From NCBI GenBank assembly GCA_018401565.1, contig JAGYKS010000028.1:1-64000 (forward strand): a DNA stretch of 64,000 nucleotides, read 5' to 3'. The position numbers and the translations under genes are program-made. Positions 50,101 through 60,092 of this stretch are shown here, piece by piece. Position 1 is the first letter of the stretch. Every line of letters begins with the position of its first letter. Source of the DNA: Acidimicrobiales bacterium (lineage in GTDB: Bacteria > Actinomycetota > Acidimicrobiia > Acidimicrobiales > Acidimicrobilacustridaceae). The notes beneath the pieces were generated by a model, which was not told the origin of the DNA, ran no database searches, and was given only the letters and a program-made list of their open reading frames with translations.

Positions 50101-51689
50101 GCCCGGATCGCTGCACTCATCGACGACGAGCAGGTGGATGCCGCGCTGATGGGGGCGTCGGGCACATGATCCAGCGATCATCGCCACCTCGTCGGAGCGC
50201 CTTCCCGGCAGTCTGGTCCACCGGTGCATCAGCAGCGATTGACGGCGACCCAGCAACGTTCTGGTCCAGTCCGTTTGAGCAGCGCGGCGAAGTTTGGCTC
50301 GACTTCACCACCAGCGATCCGGTCACGTTCGACAGCGCCAACCTCACCGTGGTTGCCGACGGACGTCACTCGGTCCCAACCCGCATCCGGGTGGAAGCAG
50401 CATCCGGTGGCGCACCACTGGCCACGGTGGCCACCATCGACCTACCCGACATTGCCGATGCCGACCGCCCCAATGGCACCACGGTCGTCGAGGTACCTCT
50501 GGGAACCACCGTCACTGCCGACCACGTGCGCGTTGTCGTCGAGCAGATGCGCCAGGTGCTGACCAAGGACTGGTACTCCAACCTTCCGGTGATCATGCCG
50601 GTGGCCATCGCCGAAGTGGACATCGACGGTCTCACCATGGCTCCAGCGTCGGGCGCCTTCTCTTCGGGTTGCCGTGACGACCTGCTGACGGTGGCAGGCC
50701 AGCCGGTCCCGGTGGAGGTCAACGGCACAATCGACGACGCTGTGGCCCGCCGGTCGCTCACGGTCACCAGCTGCGACGACCAGCCGCTGAACCTCAACAG
50801 TGGTGAGGTGGTCATCGAGGTGGCCGACGGGAGAGCCACGGGCCTGGATCTCGACCAGCTGCTTTTGGCGTCGGATGCCGGTGGTTCGGCATTGGCCACC
50901 GGGTCGCTGCCGCGGCAGGTTCCCGCCGGTCCGCCCGTGACCGGTGGACACCAGCGGACGGGTGTCCACCACCGGATCGATCGACGGCACCGCTGACGCC
51001 TACTGGCTGGTGCAGAGCCAGTCGTGGAGTAGCGGATTCGAGGCGGTCGTTGACGGTGTCGACCTTGGCGTGCCTGCCCTGGTGAATGGATTCGCCACCG
51101 GCTGGCTGGTGGCCGAGCCGTCAACAACCCCGGTGGCTTTCGACGTGGAGTGGACTCCCCAGCGGGTGGTGTGGGGTGCCTTGGCTCTCTGCGGTCGCTG
51201 CGGCAGTGGTGCTGGCGCTGATGGTGCTGGGCCGACGCCGACCACGCCGCGCCCCAGACGGTGACCAGTCCGTCGCTTCCCGACGATCCCAGTCTGGACC
51301 TGCCGCCGTGGTCGCTGCAGGGATCGGCCATGGCGATGGGCACACCCGCCGCACTGGCCACCAGCGTGGGTGTGACGCTCATTGCGGCACTCAACCTCCC
51401 AGCCGGATGGGTGTGGTTGGCACCGGGCCTCGGAATCGTCGCCGGCGTGTCGTTGCGCTGGACCCGGGCCCGAAACCTTCCAGGGTTGGTGGCGGTGGTG
51501 TTTCTGGCCGCACCGGCAGCATTCACCGTGCTCCAGCAATACCGCAACGACTACCCACCCGACTTCGTATGGCCGGCGGAGTTCGCCCGGGTGCATATGC
51601 TCGGGGTGGTTGCCCTGCTGGCGATGGGCATACTTGCGGTGCGCGACCTGACTCAACGCAGGCGGACAGACCGCCGGGAGGAACAATGA
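47189..51689 (+). CDS. aftD: AftD-like alpha-(1,3)-arabinofuranosyltransferase (multiply frameshifted)
   Basis: A very large GT-C arabinosyltransferase (about 1490 residues when joined; mycobacterial AftD about 1400) that branches arabinan in arabinogalactan and lipoarabinomannan. Membrane-half landmarks are ADTKTYLYLDPSRLLSDARF, GTVTHQNIGYLFPVGPFYWL, ALSPYYLASALARISVILLP and STAPEVFRGLGYWFFYGNDK. Then come PVARLMGVGDILVRSDLQYERYR (conserved) and two discoidin-like sugar-binding modules (AIDGDPTTAWRVGAVDDP; AAIDGDPATFWSSPFEQRGE). A periplasmic stretch (YWLVQSQSWSSGFEAVVDGV) and a final group of helices end TDRREEQ. At least ten frame changes break it, for example near 47235, 47320, 47365, 47810, 47985, 48450, 48720, 50000, 50165 and 51190. 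It is flanked by GT4 and GT2 genes with four-base overlaps. Confidence 0.9.
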
Positions 51690-52433
51690 CCGCATCACCG
51701 AACGAACCCACCGGACCCTGCCTCAGCGTGGTGATCCCGTGCTACAACGAAGTCGTCGACCGTGGCGTTCGTGGTCAAGCGGGTGCTGGAATCGCCGTGG
51801 GTGGCAGAGGTCATCCTCGTTGATGACGGTTCCACCGACGGCACCCGCGAGTTGCTGGCCGACCTGACGAGCGAGGGACCCGTTGCGGTGCGGGTGGTGC
51901 TCCACCCGCACAACCGGGGCAAGGGGGCGGCGTTGCGGACCGGCTTCGCCGAGGCCAGTGCCGACTACGTGATCGTGCAGGACGCCGACCTGGAGTACGA
52001 CCCGCAGGAGTTCGGCAACCTGCTGCTGCCCCTCATCGACGGTCGGGCTGACGTGGTGTACGGGTCACGGTTTGTGAGCGATCGGCCGCACCGGGTCCTG
52101 TACTACTGGCATTCGGTGGGCAACAAGATCCTCACCATATTGTCCAACATGTTCACCGACTTGAATCTGACCGACATGGAAACCTGTTACAAGGCGTTCC
52201 GGCGGGAGGTCCTCGAATCCATCGAGCTGCAGGAGGACCGGTTCGGCATCGAACCCGAGATCACGGCCAAGGTGGCTGCCGGTCGCTGGCGGGTGTTCGA
52301 AGTCGGCATCAGCTACTCGGGCCGCACCTACGAAGAGGGCAAGAAGATCGGCTGGCGGGACGGTGTTCGAGCCGTGTACTGCATCGTGCGCTACTCGCCG
52401 GTGGGTGCCCGCCTTCGCCTCGGTCCGTCCTGA
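51686..52433 (+). CDS. GT2-family glycosyltransferase, polyprenyl-phosphate sugar synthase type (frameshifted once)
   Basis: A GT-A glycosyltransferase beginning PCLSVVIPCYNE. After a frame change near 51750 it continues with VAEVILVDDGSTDGTRELLA, NRGKGAALRTGFAEASADYV and VQDADLEYDPQEF, which holds the metal-binding DAD motif. The C-terminal part has LTDMETCYKAFRREVLESIE and FGIEPEITAKVAAGRWRVFE. No large membrane domain follows. Such enzymes make polyprenyl-phosphate mannose or glucose, the donors used by GT-C enzymes such as the ones in this cluster. ATG 51686 overlaps the aftD stop as ATGA. Confidence 0.88.
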
Positions 52434-52443
52434 CCGGCAATGC

Positions 52444-53103
52444 TCACACGCCGTGGCTCCGCAGGCGATCAGACGGTGGCGTGAGACCGCTGAACTGCCC
52501 TTGCACCATGGTCCCCGCCTGAACCACCAGGTCCAGAACGATCTGCTCGGCTTCTGCCCAGTTGTGGGCCCGCAACCCCTCGAGGTGCCGGTTGTAGGGA
52601 TGGTCGAACACCACCACCGGGTTTCCGGTGCCCCGCAGCGCCTCCACGTTGTGGGGGGCGTCCTCGATGTAGGCGTGGGCCTCGACCTGGGGCTTGTCGC
52701 CCAAAAGGCACAGATCGCGGTAGGGAATGCCGTGTTCGTCCAGCCAGGCCACGGTGTCGCTGACGGCGACCTGGTGGCCCCAGTTGGTGTAGAGCCGGTG
52801 GGTGATGAGCCGGATCCACACCCCGGCGTCGGACAGCTTCCACAGCGCCTCGGCGACACCCGCCATGGGCTGCATGGTGCGGAACATGCGGTGCTCGAGG
52901 ACGGCCCGCTTGTGCAGATCCATGAACATGTCGTCGTCCACGCCCCACGAGTGGTAGTCCCACGCCACCTGCGGACCCAGCGTGGCGGCGTCCACCCCGA
53001 GCTCGGCGGCAACGACGGCCCTGAACGCAGCCGTGTGATCGCCACACACCCCGTCAAGGTCAACTCCCAAAATGAACACGCCGTCGTCGCCTTCCATGGA
53101 CAC
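52444..53103 (-). CDS. 5'(3')-deoxyribonucleotidase-like HAD phosphatase (NT5C family)
   Basis: A 219-residue HAD-superfamily protein of the NT5C type. The nucleophile motif is ILGVDLDGVCGDHTAAFRAV (DxD). A cap region WDYHSWGVDDDMFMDLHKRA follows. Motif II lies in WIRLITHRLYTNWGHQ, and CLLGDKPQVEAHAYIEDAPH with YIEDAPHN gives the last acidic pair. It probably dephosphorylates deoxynucleoside monophosphates. The frame is unbroken. The start is GTG 53103 or ATG 53097. It converges on the GT2 gene with 10 bases between stops. Confidence 0.87.
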   Translation of the reverse strand: MSMEGDDGVFILGVDLDGVCGDHTAAFRAVVAAELGVDAATLGPQVAWDYHSWGVDDDMFMDLHKRAVLEHRMFRTMQPMAGVAEALWKLSDAGVWIRLITHRLYTNWGHQVAVSDTVAWLDEHGIPYRDLCLLGDKPQVEAHAYIEDAPHNVEALRGTGNPVVVFDHPYNRHLEGLRAHNWAEAEQIVLDLVVQAGTMVQGQFSGLTPPSDRLRSHGV

Positions 53104-53155
53104 GAGCCTACCGACGGCCTGTGACGACCGGGAGGTGAAGCCGTAACATCGCCAC

Positions 53156-54162
53156 GTGCGCGTCCCCCCACCCCACAGCCAGACTGCGTGGCGAGTCCAA
53201 CGTCATGGTCCCCCCGAGGAGGTGCTCGACCTCGGTGAGCACCCTGTCGCCCAGGCCGGGCCGGGGCACACCGTGGTGAAGGTGGCAGCGGCGGGAGTGA
53301 ACTTCGCCGACGGCCTGTCGTGCGAGGGGGTGTACCAGGACGGCGTGGATCCGCCATTCACCCCCGGCATCGACGTGGTCGGCACGGTGGTTGACGGCGG
53401 GCACCCCCCAGGGCTGGGTCCCAGCCGGCGGGTGGTGGGGACCACGCTGGCGCCACATGGGTCATGGGCCCACTACGCGCTGGCCCGCACCACCGACCTG
53501 TACCCCGTCAGCGACGCCATCGATGACGTCACGGCCGTGGCCGCCCATGTGGTGTTCCAGACCGCCTGGATCGCCCTCCACCACCGGGCCCGCATCAAAC
53601 CCGGGGACACCGTGGTGGTGCAGGCGGCTGCCGGATCCACCGGTTCGGCAGCAGTGCAGGTGGCCCGTGCCGCCGGGGCTCGTGTGATCGCCGTGGCCGG
53701 AGGGCCCGACAAGGTCGCTGCCGCTGTTGCTGCCGGTGCCACCATCGGCCTGGATCACCGCACCGACGACGTCGTGGCGTCGGTGCGCCATCTCACCGAC
53801 GGGAAGGGCGCCGACATCGCCTATGACCCGGTGGGGGCTGCCACGCTGGACACCTCCCGACGCTGCCTCGGGTTCGACGGTCGGCTCCTGGTCGTGGGGT
53901 TTGCCAGTGGCGGGTCTCCCCCATCGCTTGCCGCCAACCACCTGCTGGTGCGCAACCTGGAGCGATTGGGGTGGCCTGGCCCGCCTACCGCACCCAGCGA
54001 CCCGATCTGGTGGCCACCGCCCAGACCCACATCGACGCCGGTCTGGCAAGCGGCGGTTCTACACCTCTGGTGGCCGGGGTGCGCCCTTTGGTCGAAGCCG
54101 CCGAGGCCCTTGCCGACCTGCGCCGGGGCGCCACGGTGGGCAAGTGGGTTCTCACGACGTGA
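53156..54162 (+). CDS. Zinc-independent MDR oxidoreductase, NADPH:quinone reductase type (frameshifted once)
   Basis: A medium-chain reductase with a GroES-like N-terminal domain (PGHTVVKVAAAGVNFADGLS; PFTPGIDVVGTVVDGG) and a Rossmann domain (GDTVVVQAAAGSTGSAAVQV ARAAGA; GADIAYDPVGAATLDTSRRC). The zinc ligands of alcohol dehydrogenases are lacking. The frame changes near 53970, and the corrected end is LVEAAEALADLRRGATVGKW VLTT. The start is GTG 53156. Its last 11 bases overlap the convergent Gfo/Idh/MocA gene. Confidence 0.9.
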
Positions 54163-55264
54163 GCGGCACCCCCGCAGGGATGTCCAGCCATCTGCCACCG
54201 TCAGCGGCCGAACGATAGGCGGCGTCGGCCACCACGTGGGCCCGCAAGGCGTCAACCACACCGGGTGTGGCTGCAGTCCCGCTGGCCACGGCTTCCACGA
54301 ATCCGGCATCGGGAAACCGCAGGGCAACGCCACGACGTCGAAGTTCGGCGACCAGGGCGTCGCCTTCAAGCGATTCAGGTTCAGCCGCCACCCCCGACGT
54401 CCACTGCCCGCTGTGATCGGCAGCGCCCTCGTCGTCAGCAGCGGCAAGCTCGCCGACCGTGGTTCGGGACCAGGACACCGGGCCGAACACGTCGCCGGTG
54501 AGGCAATACCACGCACGCTGGCGAAACACCTCGATCCGACGCTGGCTGGGTCGTCCGAGCACGTCGTGCCAGACCGACACCAGGTGCGCCGATGCGCCGG
54601 TGGCGAACTCCAGATGCACGCCGGCCACGTCCTCGATGCCGACAAGACGGTGGTGATGGCGTGTTCGGGCGCTCACTGCCACCGCCGGGCCCATCAGCCA
54701 CTCCAGCAGGTCCAGATCGTGGATCGAGTGTTCCAGCAACGTGCCAGCTCCGGCCCGGGCCACGTCACTGCGCCAACTCGACTTGTACACGCCGCGCACC
54801 GGCAGGTACTGGTCGTCACGAAACACAACCGTCAGCACGTCACCATCTGCGGGATCGTCCATCATCGAGCGCAACAGCAACAACGCCGGTGAATCACGAA
54901 GCACCAGCCCCACCTGATTGACGATTCCGGCTGCGGTGGCCACACGTGCGAGGTCGACGGCCTGATCGAGTCCTACCGCCAGCGGCTTTTCACAAAACAC
55001 CGGCAGGGCCCGTCGTGCCGCTTCCGCCACCAGTCGGGGGTGCTCACTGGTCCAGGTGCACACGTAGACGGCGTCACTGGCATCGAACAGCTCGGTCTCA
55101 GAGCTGACCGCCACCGACGAGTATCGCGAGGCAAAGGCGGCGGCCCGGTCGGGGTCGGGGTCAAACACCGCCGCCACCACGGCGTCGGCTCCCGACAGCG
55201 CCAGCATGCCGGCGTGATGGTCGGCGATGAAGCCCGCCCCCAGAAATCCGAGCCGCACGGTCAT
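54152..55264 (-). CDS. Gfo/Idh/MocA-family oxidoreductase
   Basis: A 370-residue NAD(P)-dependent dehydrogenase, unbroken. The cofactor site is VRLGFLGAGFIADHHAGMLA. The family signature VFCEKPLAVGLDQAVDLARV contains the catalytic-region EKP. The C-terminal alpha/beta domain has YKSSWRSDVARAGAGTLLEH SIHDLDLLEWLMGP. The substrate is probably a sugar, inositol or sugar-nucleotide, but neighbours give no decisive clue. ATG 55264 diverges from the small membrane protein gene, with 33 bases between starts. Confidence 0.9.
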   Translation of the reverse strand: MTVRLGFLGAGFIADHHAGMLALSGADAVVAAVFDPDPDRAAAFASRYSSVAVSSETELFDASDAVYVCTWTSEHPRLVAEAARRALPVFCEKPLAVGLDQAVDLARVATAAGIVNQVGLVLRDSPALLLLRSMMDDPADGDVLTVVFRDDQYLPVRGVYKSSWRSDVARAGAGTLLEHSIHDLDLLEWLMGPAVAVSARTRHHHRLVGIEDVAGVHLEFATGASAHLVSVWHDVLGRPSQRRIEVFRQRAWYCLTGDVFGPVSWSRTTVGELAAADDEGAADHSGQWTSGVAAEPESLEGDALVAELRRRGVALRFPDAGFVEAVASGTAATPGVVDALRAHVVADAAYRSAADGGRWLDIPAGVPLTS

Positions 55265-55297
55265 CGCCGCACGCTACCTCGCCACTAGCGTGACCCT

Positions 55298-55579
55298 GTG
55301 GACGACGTGGGACGACTGGCTCGAGAGGTGGTGCTGGTGGCAATTGCCAGCATTCCTTTGGCCATATCAGTGTGGGCACTGCTGGACATCGCCCGCCGAC
55401 CGGCGTGGGCGTGGAGCCTGAGCGGTCGCAACCGGGTGGTGTGGATGGCGGCGGTGCTGGTGGGGATGTGTTCGGTCGTGGGCGGTTTGATCATCTCGGG
55501 CATTTACCTGCTGCGCATTCGTCCCGCCGTGGCCGACGCCGAAAACGGGCGATTCGGACCGTCGTCAGCATCGCCATGA
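55298..55579 (+). CDS. Small two-helix membrane protein
   Basis: Ninety-three residues with two hydrophobic helices (VVLVAIASIPLAISVWALLD; VVWMAAVLVGMCSVVGGLII SGIYLL) and a short charged loop (ARRPAWAWSLSGRNR). The pattern resembles phospholipase D-nuclease N-terminal-like two-helix modules. The start is GTG 55298. Function unknown. The 97 bases after it hold the start region of the next membrane protein and no obvious terminator. Confidence 0.68.
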   Translation: MDDVGRLAREVVLVAIASIPLAISVWALLDIARRPAWAWSLSGRNRVVWMAAVLVGMCSVVGGLIISGIYLLRIRPAVADAENGRFGPSSASP

Positions 55580-55676
55580 CATACATGTTGCCGTTGCAAG
55601 AAGATCCGGGACAGCGACCGACGGTGCCGACTATGGTTCGCGGCGAAGTAGTCCCGACGATTCAGGAGCATCGACA

Positions 55677-56400
55677 ATGAGCGATACCTCACAAGGCCCC
55701 GGTTGGTGGCAGGCGTCAGATGGCAAGTGGTACCCGCCCGAGCAGGCCCCGGCCTCGCCCCCGCCTGGTCAGGCCCCCGGTGGCGTGCCGGCGTCCAGCG
55801 TCGACATCGGAGCAGCACTCGCCTACGGGTGGAAGAAGTTCGTCCAGTACCTGGGTCAGATCATCATCATCGTGCTGATCATCCTGGCCGTGAACATCGT
55901 GTTCCAGGTCGTTGGCAGCTCGATCGGTGGCACCGGCTTGTTCGGGACGCTGTTCAGCCTGTTCTTCTCGATCGCCGGCATCTTCGTGTCCTACCTGCTG
56001 GTGGCCGGCGTGATCCGTGCCGCCCTGGCCGTGACCCGTGGTGAGGAGCCCGAACCGGGTCTGTTGCTCAAGACCGACCATCTGGGGTCGTACATCGTGG
56101 CCTCGCTGCTGGTGTCGCTGGGTATCTTCATCGGCCTGTTCGCCCTGTGCATCGGCGCCCTGATCGTGGCCTTCTTCACCTTCTTCTACGGATTCTTCGT
56201 CATCGACCGTGGTGACGAGCCGGTAGCTGCCATCAAGGCCAGTGTGAACATGGTCAAAAACAACATGGGTGGTGTGCTGGGCTTCGTGATCGTGGCCACC
56301 GTGCTAGAACATCATCACCTGTGGCCTGGCCTACGGCGTGACCTACATCGCCGGCGCCTACGTCTATCGCACCCTCAACGGCGAAACTGTCGCACCCTGA
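55677..56400 (+). CDS. Multi-spanning membrane protein with DUF2510-like N-terminus (frameshifted once)
   Basis: The N-terminal segment GPGWWQASDGKWYPPEQAP is a tryptophan-rich DUF2510-like motif common in Acidimicrobiia and other actinobacteria. A proline-rich linker follows, then four or five helices (IIIIVLIILAVNIVFQVVGS; FFSIAGIFVSYLLVAGVIRA; VASLLVSLGIFIGLFALCIG). The frame changes near 56305. The corrected end NIITCGLAYGVTYIAGAYVY RTLNGETVAP stops at 56400. ATG 55677 has CAGGAG upstream. Function unknown. Confidence 0.82.
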
Positions 56401-56430
56401 AGCGCATTCCACATCCCTGAACGACGACCT

Positions 56431-56467
56431 CCTGACCCCCGGTGCCCACGATGCATCGGGGGTCAGG
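56431..56467 (+). terminator. 11-bp hairpin between membrane protein and aminopeptidase genes
   Basis: CCTGACCCCCG (56431-56441) and CGGGGGTCAGG (56457-56467) are perfect inverted copies around a 15-base loop, 30 bases after the upstream stop and 29 before the next start. No U tract is present, as is common for high-GC actinobacterial terminators. Confidence 0.65.
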
Positions 56468-56495
56468 CGCGTCCGGGCCGGTAACCTGCGGGTCC

Positions 56496-57773
56496 ATGAG
56501 TACCGCCGCCGACCTGTGCGCCTACATCGCTGCCTCCCCCACCCCGCACCACGCCGTGGACACGTCGATGCGTCGGCTTGCCGAGGCGGGATTCACCACC
56601 CTGGATGAGCGGGACCGGTGGCCCGACGGACCGAGGCAACTTCATGGTGGCCCGCCACGGCTCGCTCGTGGCGTGGCGTCAGCCCGCCCACCTCGACCCC
56701 CACGGCGGGATCCGACTGGTAGGTGCCCATACCGACAGCCCCAACCTGCGGCTCAAGCCCCACCCCGACATGGCCGACACCACACCGGGGCACTGGCGCC
56801 AGGTGGCCGTCGAGACCTACGGAGGGGTGCTGTGGAACTCGTGGCTGGACCGTGACCTCGGCATCGCCGGTGTCGTGGTGGTGGCCGACGGGACCGACAC
56901 GCGCCAGGTCGCTCGTGCGGATCGACGAGCCATGGCTGCGCATCCCCCAACTGGCCATCCATCTGGATCGCGACGTGAACTCCGCCGGGTTGCGACTGGA
57001 TCCGCAGCGACACCTCACCCCGGTGTGGGGCGTCGGCACCGGCCCCGGCATCGTGGCCTGCTGTCGCCGCCGCTGCCGGACTCGACGCCGGGCAGGTGGT
57101 GGCCAGCCAGTTGATGCTGCACGACCTGGCCGCTCCCGCCATTGCCGGCGGCGATGGCGAGTTCGTTGCCTCGGCCCGCATCGACAACCTGTTGTCGTGT
57201 TGGGCGGCGGTCACTGCGCTGGCCGGTGGCGACCACAGGTCCGACGCCATGCCGATGATCTGCCTGTACGACCACGAGGAGGTGGGCTCGGTGAGCGCCA
57301 CCGGCGCCGGATCCACCCTGGCCAGCGATGTCATCGGTCGTATCGCCGCCACTGCGGGCCTGGACGCCCAGGACGCCACACGTCTGCGGGCATCGTCGCG
57401 TGCCGTCTCGGCCGACGGCGCCCACGCCACCCATCCCAACTACCCCGAACGACACGACCCTGCCCACACCATCGCCATCGACGGCGGTGTGGTGGTCAAG
57501 CACAACGCCAACCAGCGCTACGCCACCGAGGCCACAGGCACCGCCTGGTTGCGGTCAGTGGCCGACGGCGCCGGGGTGCCGCTGCAGGACTTCGTCATGC
57601 GTAACGACATGCCGTGTGGATCCACCATCGGACCCATCAGCGCTGCCGCGCTGGGCATCACCACCGTGGACATCGGGGTCTCACAGCTGGCCATGCATTC
57701 AGTCCGCGAGATGTGTGGGTCCCGAGACGCTGAGCGACTGGTGACCCTGTTGGACGCCGTCCTGGCTGGCTAG
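56496..57773 (+). CDS. M18-family aminopeptidase (multiply frameshifted)
   Basis: A cytoplasmic zinc aspartyl-type aminopeptidase. Pieces are [20 protein letters not shown] (family start), [20 protein letters not shown] (first metal His and Asp), [56 protein letters not shown] (catalytic Glu and metal ligands) and [20 protein letters not shown]. The end is [20 protein letters not shown] through [10 protein letters not shown] (last metal His). Frame changes lie near 56630, 56915 and 57070. ATG 56496. Its stop shares a CTAG palindrome with the convergent ruvB stop. Confidence 0.92.
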
Positions 57774-58924
57774 CCCAGCAGACGCGGTTGGGTGTCGTCG
57801 TCAGAGGCCGCCAGCGGCGCCGACGCAGGCATCATCAGCCCAAGATGGGCCCACGCTGCCGGAGTGGCCACCCGGCCCCGAGGCGTGCGCAGCAGCAGGC
57901 CCTGGCCGATCAAAAACGGCTCGTACACATCCTCGACGGTCTCAAGCCGGCTTCGCTGGCGCCGATGGCCAGAGTGCTCAGACCCACCGGGCCGCCGCCG
58001 AACCGTGTGCACAACGCGCTCAAGATGGAACGGTCCACCTTGTCCAGGCCCAGCTGGTCCACGCCAAACAGCGCCAGACCCTCCATGGCGACATCCCGGT
58101 TCACCTTGCCGTTGGCCCGAACCTCGGCGAAGTCGCGCACCCTGCGCAGCAGACGGTTGGCGATACGGGGTGTGCCCCTCGCCCGTCCGGCGATCTCGAC
58201 GGCACCGTCGGTGTCGATGGTGACCCCGAGGATTCCGGCGGCCCGCACCACGATCTCGGTGAGGTCAGCCGGGTCGTAGTAGTCCAGCCTCGGCCACCAG
58301 ACCGAACCGGTCCCGAAGGGGGCCGGTGATCAGGCCGGTGCGGGTGGTGGCACCCACCAAAGTGAAGCGGGGCAGATCCAGCCGCAGGCTCCGGGCCGCT
58401 GGCCCCTTGCCCAGCACGATGTCGAGCTGGAAGTCCTCCATGGCCGGGTAGAGCACTTCCTCAACGGTCCGGCTCAGACGGTGGATCTCATCGACGAACA
58501 ACACGTCGCCCTCGCCCAGTCGGGTCAGGATGGCAGCCAGATCGCCGGCCCGCTCGATGGCAGGCCCGGACGTGACATGCAGGTCGACTTCCATCTCAGC
58601 GGCCACAATGCCCGACAGGGTGGTCTTGCCCAGTCCCGGAGGACCGGCGAACAGCAGATGGTCGGCAGCCTGGCCGCGACGCCGGGCCGCCTCCAGGATG
58701 ATGCCGAGATGGTCCTTCAGCTCGGACTGCCCCACGAAGTCGGCCAGCCGACGGGGTCGCAACCCGGCTTCCTCGCCCATGTTGGCGGGATCAATCGAGC
58801 CGGGATCAATCGAGGCTGAATCGATCGAGGCGGGATCACCATGGGAGCGGCCAGCACCGACCAACGGTGGCTCCACCACCAGGTCGTCCTCGCCAGCGGC
58901 TGGATTCAGGATCTCGTCGCGCAC
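57770..58924 (-). CDS. ruvB: Holliday junction helicase subunit RuvB (frameshifted)
   Basis: AAA+ motor driving branch migration with RuvA. Landmarks are [40 protein letters not shown] (Walker A), [20 protein letters not shown] (Walker B), [20 protein letters not shown] (sensor 1) and [20 protein letters not shown] (sensor 2). C-terminal winged-helix pieces include [22 protein letters not shown]. Frame changes lie near 58290 and 57960. The N-terminus has an extra segment of about 50 residues before LRPRRL, containing a SIDPA-like repeat. GTG 58924 lies one base after the ruvA stop. Confidence 0.95.
58785..58844. repeat. 15-bp coding tandem repeat in the ruvB N-terminus
   Basis: Three full units start at 58785, 58800 and 58815 (GCGGGATCAATCGAG and close variants), and a fourth, half-diverged unit starts at 58830. 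They encode a five-residue repeat, read on the minus strand as [19 protein letters not shown]. Confidence 0.85.
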
Positions 58925-58925
58925 G

Positions 58926-59537
58926 TCAGGTCACCGCCAGTTTCTGCAGGGCCACACGCAGCAATTCACTGCTGTCGTCCACATCGGGCAGCTCACGCAC
59001 GATGGCTGCCACCTCGTCGGGCTGATAGCCAAGGCTCAACAGGGCGTCGCGGACGTCGCCGCGTGCCGAGGCCACCCCTCCGCTTGCCGTCATCGCCATG
59101 GAACCGCCTGCGGCCGCAGCCGACACCGGATCCCCAACCTCCAGCCGGTTCTTGAGTTCGACCAGCAACCGGGCGCCGGTCTTGCGGCCAACACCGGGCA
59201 CCAGACACAACGCAGCAATGTCGTCGTCGGCCAGAACCCTGGCCAGGGCCAGCGGAGGATGCACCCCGAGGATGGCCATGGCCAGAGCGGGTCCGACCCC
59301 GTGGGTGCCGATCAGCACTTCGAAGGTGACCCGCTCGTCAATGGCACCGAAGCCGTACAGCACCGATGCGTCTTCACGCACATGGTGATGGATGTGCAGG
59401 TACACCTCGCTGCCTACCTCGCCCAATGACACCGACGTGGTGGGCATCACGGTCACCCGGTAGCCCACCCCGGCCACCTCGACGCACACCTCGTCGCTGT
59501 CACGCCACGCCAGCGTGCCGCGCAGGGTCCCGATCAT
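58926..59537 (-). CDS. ruvA: Holliday junction DNA-binding subunit RuvA
   Basis: Tetrameric junction-recognition protein, 203 residues, unbroken. It has an N-terminal OB domain ([49 protein letters not shown]), helix-hairpin-helix motifs ([36 protein letters not shown]) and a C-terminal RuvB-binding domain ([20 protein letters not shown]). ATG 59537 is chosen because MIGTLRG is the standard start, and it overlaps the ruvC stop as ATGA. Confidence 0.96.
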   Translation of the reverse strand: MIGTLRGTLAWRDSDEVCVEVAGVGYRVTVMPTTSVSLGEVGSEVYLHIHHHVREDASVLYGFGAIDERVTFEVLIGTHGVGPALAMAILGVHPPLALARVLADDDIAALCLVPGVGRKTGARLLVELKNRLEVGDPVSAAAAGGSMAMTASGGVASARGDVRDALLSLGYQPDEVAAIVRELPDVDDSSELLRVALQKLAVT

Positions 59538-60046
59538 CGAATCCCACCGAACCCGGCGGTTGCCGCTCGTGCCGCCAGAGGCGCCATGGCCAGGTGGCAA
59601 AGCGCAATGGCAGCAGCATCGGCGGCATCGGCGGGTCTGGGAATCTCACTCAGACCCAGCAGGCTGGCCACCATCTGACCCACCTGATCCTTGGGTGCCG
59701 CACCCCACCCGGTCACGGCTTCCTTGATCTGGCTGGGGGCGTATTCGGCCACGGCGGCGCCGGCACCGACCGCCTCGCACATCACGACACCGGCAGCCTG
59801 CAACACCCCCGAGGCCGTGCTGACGTTGGCCCCAAACACCACCCGCTCGAGGGCCACGGCGGCAATGTCGTACTCGGCCAGCAACGCCCGAACGTCGGTC
59901 TGCAGCATGGCCAAACGATCCCACACGGCGTCGTCGGGAGACGTGCGCATCACGCCCATGGCCACCGCCGTGGCCTTGCGACCGGTGCCGTCCAGCACGC
60001 AATACCCGCAGCGGGACAATCCCGGGTCTATCCCCAGCACGAACAT
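59534..60046 (-). CDS. ruvC: Holliday junction resolvase RuvC
   Basis: Endonuclease resolving Holliday junctions, 170 residues, unbroken. Catalytic acidic residues lie in VLGIDPGLSRCGYCVLDG, AVALERVVFGANVSTASGVL and the C-terminal DAADAAAIALCH. ATG 60046. Gene order is ruvC, ruvA, ruvB on one strand with overlaps of 4 bases and a gap of 1 base, the usual actinobacterial arrangement, downstream of yebC and a peroxiredoxin. Confidence 0.96.
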   Translation of the reverse strand: MFVLGIDPGLSRCGYCVLDGTGRKATAVAMGVMRTSPDDAVWDRLAMLQTDVRALLAEYDIAAVALERVVFGANVSTASGVLQAAGVVMCEAVGAGAAVAEYAPSQIKEAVTGWGAAPKDQVGQMVASLLGLSEIPRPADAADAAAIALCHLAMAPLAARAATAGFGGIR

Positions 60047-60092
60047 GTGTACGATCGTACAGGCACTGCCGGGGCCAGGGGTGGATCGAAAA

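Noticed and set aside
53156..54892. Extended 578-residue oxidoreductase reading through to 54892
   Set aside because: After about residue 280 the frame is shadow sequence opposite the Gfo/Idh/MocA gene. The true C-terminus is in another frame, ending at 54162.
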